DNA from: Periplaneta americana
Taxonomy: Eukaryota; Arthropoda; Insecta; Blattodea; Blattidae
Direction: 5' to 3'
Assembly: GCF_040183065.1 (NCBI RefSeq)
Contig: NC_091121.1
Location: 41,518,787 to 41,582,786 of the forward strand
DNA length: 64,000 nt
The translations under genes were made by a program, and so were the position numbers. Shown in pieces: positions 60,201-64,000 of the stretch; within the stretch, counting starts at the first letter, position 1, and each line of letters opens with the position of its first letter. Below the pieces are notes generated by a model. That model did not search any database. It worked only from the letters and a program-made list of their open reading frames with translations, and had not been told where the DNA came from.

Positions 60201-62026
60201 AGGGGAAGTTCATATTGGCCACAAAATTTGATACAATCAATTTTTTTAAATCATTTCACGATTTTTTATCACTTCTTGATTATGTTTGAGAATGTTTGTT
60301 CTGTTCGTTTCATTTAATTGCAAGCAGTATGAGTTTGCGTAACATAGCCAATGAAACAAAATTTTTTAGGTGAGACTGCGAAGGTTCGTGCATTTTGCTT
60401 TTTAGGGGTAAATGTCCTAAATCTGTCACACCATTCCTAGTCCATGCAGCATCACCACCGAAGAGGAGGCAAGGAAAAGAAAATAGAGATTTTTTTTGTT
60501 CACATCCACGTAACCACAAATGCTTAGCGTAAATTTCATTGTTATACATCCTTACATATATGCACTATTTCGGCTGGATGAAGCTTAAGTAAGTTTTAAG
60601 TCGGGTAACGGACGACCCTTTAATTTCACTTCATTACATCAATATTCTCCGCAAGGGAAAAATAAAATTAATATTCTGTAATTCACACACACTCATGCTT
60701 GCACATTTGCACTGGTTAAGTTACGGTATTAAGACGCCACACCAAAGCAACACTCAGATATACTGATGGTCAACAATTTTCTAAAACTGGAAAAGAAGTC
60801 TCTTTCGTATTTTACGTGCTATATCAAAAGGATTCTACTCGTGCAATCATTTTGAGTTAAGGCAAATATTAGGTTCTGCTGGAGGCTGGATATATACGTA
60901 ATAATAAGGCAAAAGAGAATATTAATTTCGTTATATTAACTCGATAAGATTCTACAACAATAAGTATGTGAAAAGAAAATAAAAATTTTGTCATTAAGTT
61001 TCAAGGGAATAGAGAATCCACTTGACGCAGCATTACTATAGCGGTGTGGGAGGAGAGGAAAGATCCCTTGTTGCCTGGCTCTGCAACCACTGCAGCGAAA
61101 TATGGGTTTTAAACAGCGGCAGTTTTTCTCTGCTCCCCTTCACCTCTCTACTCCCTGACCAAGCAAGACACACTCTCTATCCTGCAGATCCCAGGACGAC
61201 TTTGAATGCAGTGTCAATTCCAATACAGTCTACGCGCAAAAAGATTATGCATAAGATAATAGTACATATTCCCGGCCAGATGAAATATAAAGCAATTTAC
61301 CAATAAAAGCTGTAACAATTCTTCTAAACATTAAAATAAATATTATTTTTATTTTCCTGTCAAAGCAGGGAGTGCTGCAGCTCCGCAGCTCTTATGGACG
61401 AGCCGCCCCTGCTGGTAATCACAGTGAAAAATGATCCAGGAAAATCTAGTTTCATCTATGGCCATTAAAATCTGTTACATATTGTAGATCTATGTTATTA
61501 AAATTCATAAGAAGAGCAACAGCATTTAAGTACTGAAAAGGGTGGGGGGAAGTATTATTTTATAAAAATGAAGCAATCATTCTCACCAGTTGAGTCGGTG
61601 TACATTACAGCCTTTGTGTTGGTGTCGGGGAAGTAGAGTCCATAGCGGAAGAAGAGAGATCTCACAAATGGAAGTTCCTCAAAGTCTTGCAGTGTGATGG
61701 GATTCTTGAGAAGCTGCCATTCTGACTGGAGGGGGAAAAACTCGTAGATGAATTCCCGCGGATCTGTGAGGAAGTAGTGATCGTCGTACTCATACCTGTA
61801 ATAAAGCCACATTCAATGTAAACATATAAGACATGATTCCAAAATGTGCTGTAGCTATACCTTTTGATGTACACTATGTCACTAGCACAAGATAAATAAA
61901 TATTGTTTTAATCCAAGAAAAGTGAAGTCTGGAACAAATCTGAACAACTATTGCAAATTACAGTAGAACCCCGATTATCCGTCACTCTATTAACCGATTG
62001 GCGGATTATCCGACGTCTTTCTCTCG

Positions 62027-62058
<32 letters not shown>

Positions 62059-63305
62059 ACAGAAATATATGAAGTAGATACTGGACATTATATTAGCACG
62101 TTTTTTCTAGAGAGTGTTATTACAAGCATTTACTCTTACACAGTATGGTCTATTGTAAGAGTTGTGGGCTTACTTTATACACCCCATAACTTACATATAA
62201 AATGTCTACTATGGGTATGAAAAGAAATCGTGTTGTGGTAAGTATAGAAAAAAAAGTGCAAATCATTGAGTGGTTTGGGGAAAGAGAAACTGTGGTTCAC
62301 CTCGCATCAGAATACGACACTGGAGTTACAACTGTGTGCAATTTAATGAAAATTAAGGATACAGTGTATAAAGTATGTAAGTTTACAACACGACACCTCC
62401 ACTATTCCTATCTTTCCACAGACAGCCATTACAAGGAGTTTCTTTGCCCCTTAAAAATCCGTCGTTGACGGCCAGACTTTAAATCAGTGAACTTCAGATC
62501 CTCTACCTAGCGTGTTAAATACATGATCATGGAGGAAAATACGAAAGTGCCAGTATTATTCACCAAATTTACCAAAATATTTTATAGTACGGATTATCCG
62601 ATTTTTTTGATTAACCGTTCAGCCCACCCCCTTCATTACCACGGATAATAGAGGTTCTACTGTATTTCCTGGTTATAATACATTTTTCTCGCTGTTATTT
62701 ATACTCGCTTTAACATCATTGGTCATATCGCGAGTTAAACTTTTGGTTGAAATCCGAAGGCCTGTGTACTATTGTTAAGACTGGTTCTATTGTTGTAAAC
62801 TAGATGGCGACTGTATATGTATTACTGATTTGTTATGAATATGATTTCGGTGATGAATGAGGCCGGTGATATTCAGGGATGTTGTGGCCCGAATTTCCTG
62901 GCATTTGCCTTACGGTTGAGGACAAACCCTGAAAAATCTCAACCAGGAAATTCAACCGGACCGGGAATCGAACCCGGGCCCCTGCGTAAGAGACCAACAT
63001 CCTGACCCCTACACCACAGAGGTGGTCCCTGGTTATATTGTTACGATATATAACTTCATGAATAAATGGTAATTGTATATTGTTACCTGAGACTATCAGA
63101 TTTTCCTTTACTTCCTGCTTTGGGAACTTCCTTAGCGTTGACAAGATGTCTGGCTCCCCAGTTGCACTGCACGAATCGCCACGCGCCTGCTACATAAACT
63201 GCATTCCAGGAGTTGCGGAAACGGTTGTCTTCAAAACGCACACCAGGCTGATAGCCAGCTGATTTCGAGTAACCTTTTATAACTACGCAATGCAATCCGG
63301 CGTAA
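50926..63305 (-). CDS. Hil: Hillarin (KY/transglutaminase-like family), 3' five exons; gene continues off the right edge
   Basis: Exons 63305-63087, 61795-61587, 56145-56015, 54240-53983 and 51228-50926 join with matching phases into about 372 residues ending in SSKRN. The N-terminal part of this stretch is the end of the transglutaminase-like fold ([39 protein letters not shown]). It is followed by KY-type repeats with [57 protein letters not shown] and [14 protein letters not shown]. Hillarin is a cytoskeleton-associated protein; fly Hillarin has a LIM-related N-terminus that would lie outside the window. The family's usual catalytic His and Asp sites in the WN and V-D motifs read Ser and Gln here, so enzymatic activity is doubtful. 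Introns of 2.7 to 5.4 kb are filled with transposons. Convergent with the dystrotelin-like gene. Confidence 0.93.
51261..51352 (+). pseudogene. LINE reverse transcriptase scrap
   Basis: It reads [20 protein letters not shown], the RT motif preceding the catalytic box. It is cut immediately afterwards at CACCAGTGATGTC, which may be another element's end. Intron of Hillarin. Confidence 0.6.
51353..52003. other. Hillarin intron DNA, nothing recognised
   Basis: AT-rich; no coding or terminal-repeat signal recognised. The 15-bp sequence AACAGTAGTTCCTTT at its end (51989-52003) is one copy of the direct repeat flanking the next element. Confidence 0.4.
52004..52334. mobile_element. Palindromic retroposon-like element with 15-bp flanking repeat
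   Basis: Arms of about 120 bp (about 52043-52163 and 52213-52338) are inverted copies containing GGTGAGGGGTTTGG, AAAAATTAAGACAACGTTTC and CTTCGTCTTCAGGTGGAAGG, around a loop of about 50 bp. AACAGTAGTTCCTTT flanks the insertion at 51989-52003 and 52335-52349. Each arm encodes CTGAAGA-hairpin-GAAAC (minus strand 52137-52103; the right arm has C/AAAAC). Confidence 0.75.
52925..53802. mobile_element. hAT-type element, non-coding
   Basis: The left end is CAGTGGCGTGGCATGAAATT and the right end GCTATGCCACTG (inverted CAGTGGCATAGC). The 8-bp flanks ATGGACAC (52917-52924) and ATGGACAT (53803-53810) differ at one position. The 878-bp interior has no frame and contains a decayed copy (about 53035-53225) of the repeat at 18662. 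Confidence 0.82.
53983..54240 (-). CDS. Hil: Hillarin exon
   Basis: The acceptor is TTTCCAG and the donor CATCAG|GTGAGA. Its 86 codons include [20 protein letters not shown] and [20 protein letters not shown]. Confidence 0.94.
54241..54899. other. Hillarin intron DNA, nothing recognised
   Basis: AT-rich sequence without recognisable repeats or exons. Confidence 0.35.
54900..55477 (+). mobile_element. 5'-truncated RTE-type LINE, second copy
   Basis: A 147-codon frame (54937-55380) contains [40 protein letters not shown] and [20 protein letters not shown], with poly(A)-like insertion near 54994. Then frameshifts and a (GTAA)n tail occur at 55461-55477. It begins with the same ATGACACTYGGRAGG start as 13832, so both copies may share a truncation point or be the same subfamily. 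Lies antisense within a Hillarin intron. Confidence 0.85.
56015..56145 (-). CDS. Hil: Hillarin exon
   Basis: The acceptor is CTTACAG and the donor ATGCAG|GTTAGT. It encodes [20 protein letters not shown] and [16 protein letters not shown]. Confidence 0.93.
56524..56870. repeat. Three 83-bp tandem repeats plus one inverted copy
   Basis: Units start at 56524, 56607 and 56690 with CGGAAA(A/G)YGTATTATGTG, each containing CTCGTGTTAAATTTTACATT and GTTTCARCCTGTTATAGGCC. After a short CATCTTCAGAACTCTGAAGATG hinge at about 56765-56787, the fourth unit is inverted and ends near 56870. The inverted unit shows CTGAAGA-hairpin-GAAAG at 56779-56806. Hillarin intron. Confidence 0.85.
57130..57730. mobile_element. 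Insertion with inverted arms and 12-bp flanking repeat
   Basis: TCAAAAAGGTAG occurs at 57118-57129 and 57731-57742. Inside, arms at about 57167-57268 and 57625-57730 are inverted (ATCATATAAATTAG, CAGTCAATCACTTATCAT, AGATGGCAGAAATAGATTCT, TAATATAC). About 37 bp on the left lies outside the palindrome. No coding frame. Confidence 0.65.
58087..58460. mobile_element. Palindromic element with 18-bp flanking repeat and hammerhead-like motif
   Basis: Arms of 120 bp, 58087-58206 and 58301-58420, are nearly perfect inverted copies (GTAATTGATYAACTAGCGGA at the tips). ATGGGTTATTGCATGTCA (58069-58086) and ATGGATTATTGCATGTCA (58461-58478) flank it and split a conserved codon run of the surrounding pseudogene. 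On the minus strand 58180-58137 reads GGCT, CTGAGGA, a hairpin, GAAAC, AGCT, GTA, AGCC, resembling a small hammerhead ribozyme. Confidence 0.78.
58850..59470 (+). pseudogene. hAT-type transposase C-terminal remnant
   Basis: Near 59335-59455 two frames together read [17 protein letters not shown], then [20 protein letters not shown], matching the C-terminal dimerisation region of hAT-like transposases found in insects (SxDVERSFSxxKxIL...DNRxxFTxExLxxxxVV). Upstream sequence is frame-broken. Hillarin intron. Confidence 0.55.
59808..61411. mobile_element. hAT-type element with decayed TTF-finger transposase
   Basis: Ends are CAGTGGCGGCTCGTGA and (inverted) CAGCAGGGGCGGCTCGT-like, flanked by identical 8-bp CTGGTAAT at 59800-59807 and 61412-61419. 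On the minus strand 60549-60310 encodes [20 protein letters not shown] and [19 protein letters not shown], a TTF-type zinc finger. It is followed in the same direction by DUF4371-like words ([20 protein letters not shown]) with stops to about 60050. The rest of the transposase is missing. Confidence 0.9.
60050..60549 (-). pseudogene. ZMYM/hAT-like transposase fragment (TTF finger, DUF4371 start)
   Basis: This is the coding remnant of the hAT element at 59808-61411. The TTF finger region is open for 79 codons. The following 250 bp needs at least two frame changes to read through. Without the RNase-H-like catalytic and dimerisation parts it cannot be active. Confidence 0.75.
61587..61795 (-). 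CDS. Hil: Hillarin exon
   Basis: The acceptor is ATTACAG and the donor ACTG|GTGAGA. It encodes [40 protein letters not shown] and [12 protein letters not shown]. Confidence 0.94.
61961..62662 (+). mobile_element. Deleted Tigger/pogo-type element with CENP-B-like N-terminus
   Basis: CAGTAGAACCCCGATTATCC and inverted CAGTAGAACCTCTATTATCC ends are flanked by TA (61959-61960, 62663-62664). Inside, a frame from 62202 reads [40 protein letters not shown], the CENP-B N-terminal helix-turn-helix of Tigger transposases. The DDE domain is deleted. A 33-bp T run lies at 62023-62055. Confidence 0.88.
62825..63035 (-). repeat. tRNA-derived SINE, minus orientation
   Basis: Minus-strand order from 63035: A box in TGGTGTAGGGGTCAGGATGT, B box in CCCGGGTTCGATTCCCGGTC, then CTCAACCGTAAGGCAAATGC and CACCGAAATCAT at the end near 62840. 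It ends about 50 bp from the Hillarin exon donor at 63087, so it sits at the very start of that intron. Confidence 0.75.
63087..63305 (-). CDS. Hil: Hillarin exon (first in window)
   Basis: The acceptor is GTTGCAG and the donor CTCAG|GTAACA. It encodes [20 protein letters not shown] through [16 protein letters not shown]. It enters in phase 2, so upstream exons lie beyond the right edge. Confidence 0.93.
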
Positions 63306-63678
63306 CTGCAACAGAACATAACTAAATGAAATACACATTTTTAACATGTTGCATAATCTCTTAATACAGTCAATTTCGAGTTATATTCTACAGGGAAATT
63401 GGTGCCATGGGAAAAAAATTGGGTATCATGGATAGTAATTCCATTTTGAAATTGATATGTAAACCTATCATTTTACCTTATTATTAAATTCATAATAATA
63501 GAAAGTGATGCTGCACAGCTGTCAGTTGTACAAGACTGAGAGGTCAGTGGTGTCAATCTTAATTTATTCTTATTCTTCTGCTTCTCTATCTTCCATCATG
63601 GTTTGGACTTAGGAATGTTTTCTACCTCTGTGCAACTTATTACACTAACACTAGTGATTTACAAATAACAATTACCCT
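63306..63678. other. Hillarin intron DNA, nothing recognised
   Basis: AT-rich sequence between the exon acceptor and the palindromic element at the right edge. Confidence 0.35.
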
Positions 63679-64000
63679 GAATAATTTCGAGGGAAAAATT
63701 GTTCCGGAGCCGGGTATCGAACCCGGGACCTTTGGTTTAACGTACCAACGCTCTACCACTGAGCTACCCGGGAACTCTAATCGACACCGATCCAATTTTT
63801 CCCTCTATATCCACAGACCTCAAAGTGGGCTGACAACCGTCAAGCAACCAACTTCGAGTGCACACTAACACACGTCACTGTTCGTTAACAGAAAACCACA
63901 AACCACAATTTAAGTCACACGGAGTTAGTGTGCACTCGAAGTTGGTTGCTTGACGGTTGTCAGCCCACTTTGAGGTCTGTGGATATAGAGGGAAAAATTG
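63679..64000. mobile_element. Palindromic element with tRNA-like terminus, cut by the window edge
   Basis: It starts GAATAATTTCGAGGGAAAAA like the element at 37228. A minus-strand tRNA-like unit (about 63768-63699) has A box GGGTAGCTCAGTGGTAGAGC, stem TTGGT/ACCAA with loop ACGTTAA and B box GGGTTCGATACCC. Inner arms (about 63800-63865 and 63925-64000) are inverted copies: GACCTCAAAGTGGGCTGACA and the complement. The centre holds GTTAACAGAAAACCACA as at 37390. The second tRNA-like unit is expected just beyond 64000. Confidence 0.82.

Overview
The window looks like nuclear DNA of a hemimetabolous insect, probably a cockroach, termite or other polyneopteran. The evidence is small exons with GT-AG introns tens of kilobases long, an insect-type RpL12, a dystrotelin/Dah-type gene and Hillarin. 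These sit in AT-rich sequence crowded with tRNA-derived SINEs, RTE-type LINEs, hAT, Tc1/mariner, Tigger, piggyBac-type and LTR elements. No bacterial operon, CRISPR array or intact viral gene is visible. The species assignment is inference.

Three host genes are supported by spliced reading frames. (1) RpL12 on the minus strand (3640-6195) is complete: five coding exons join without a frame break into a 165-residue protein. (2) A dystrotelin/discontinuous-actin-hexagon-like member of the dystrophin/dystrobrevin superfamily lies on the plus strand (14368-38008). Nine exons carry the EF-hand-like region, a ZZ zinc finger, coiled coils and the C-terminus. The 5' exon(s) and probably one exon between 21605 and 25178 were not found. 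(3) The 3' five coding exons of Hillarin lie on the minus strand (63305-50926), and the gene continues beyond the right edge. RpL12 and the dystrotelin-like gene are divergent; the dystrotelin-like gene and Hillarin are convergent, about 13 kb apart. A fourth, tentative gene of three small minus-strand exons (35111-35592) lies in the last intron of the dystrotelin-like gene.

Almost all the rest is transposable elements, many with readable boundaries: hAT elements with 8-bp target duplications (27507-28762, 52925-53802, 59808-61411), a piggyBac-type MITE in TTAA (13926-14266), TA-flanked mariner/Tigger derivatives (16823-17084, 32941-33520, 33966-34890, 49082-49275, 49817-50482, 61961-62662), two elements with 3-bp TAA/TTA duplications (24081-24914, 43124-44294), three solo LTRs of one family in the same gene, each at an AT-rich ATAT-like target, and an RTE LINE end with a 17-bp duplication.

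The least ordinary content is of two kinds. First, several palindromic elements have terminal inverted repeats that are themselves outward-facing tRNA-like genes (37228-37613, 39121-39589, 63679 to the right edge, and a decayed relative at 7066-7700). Second, three repeats built from long inverted or tandem arms carry a CUGANGA-hairpin-GAAAC motif resembling hammerhead ribozymes (52004-52334, 56524-56870, 58087-58460). Two of them are bounded by 15- and 18-bp direct repeats, so they appear to have moved as units.
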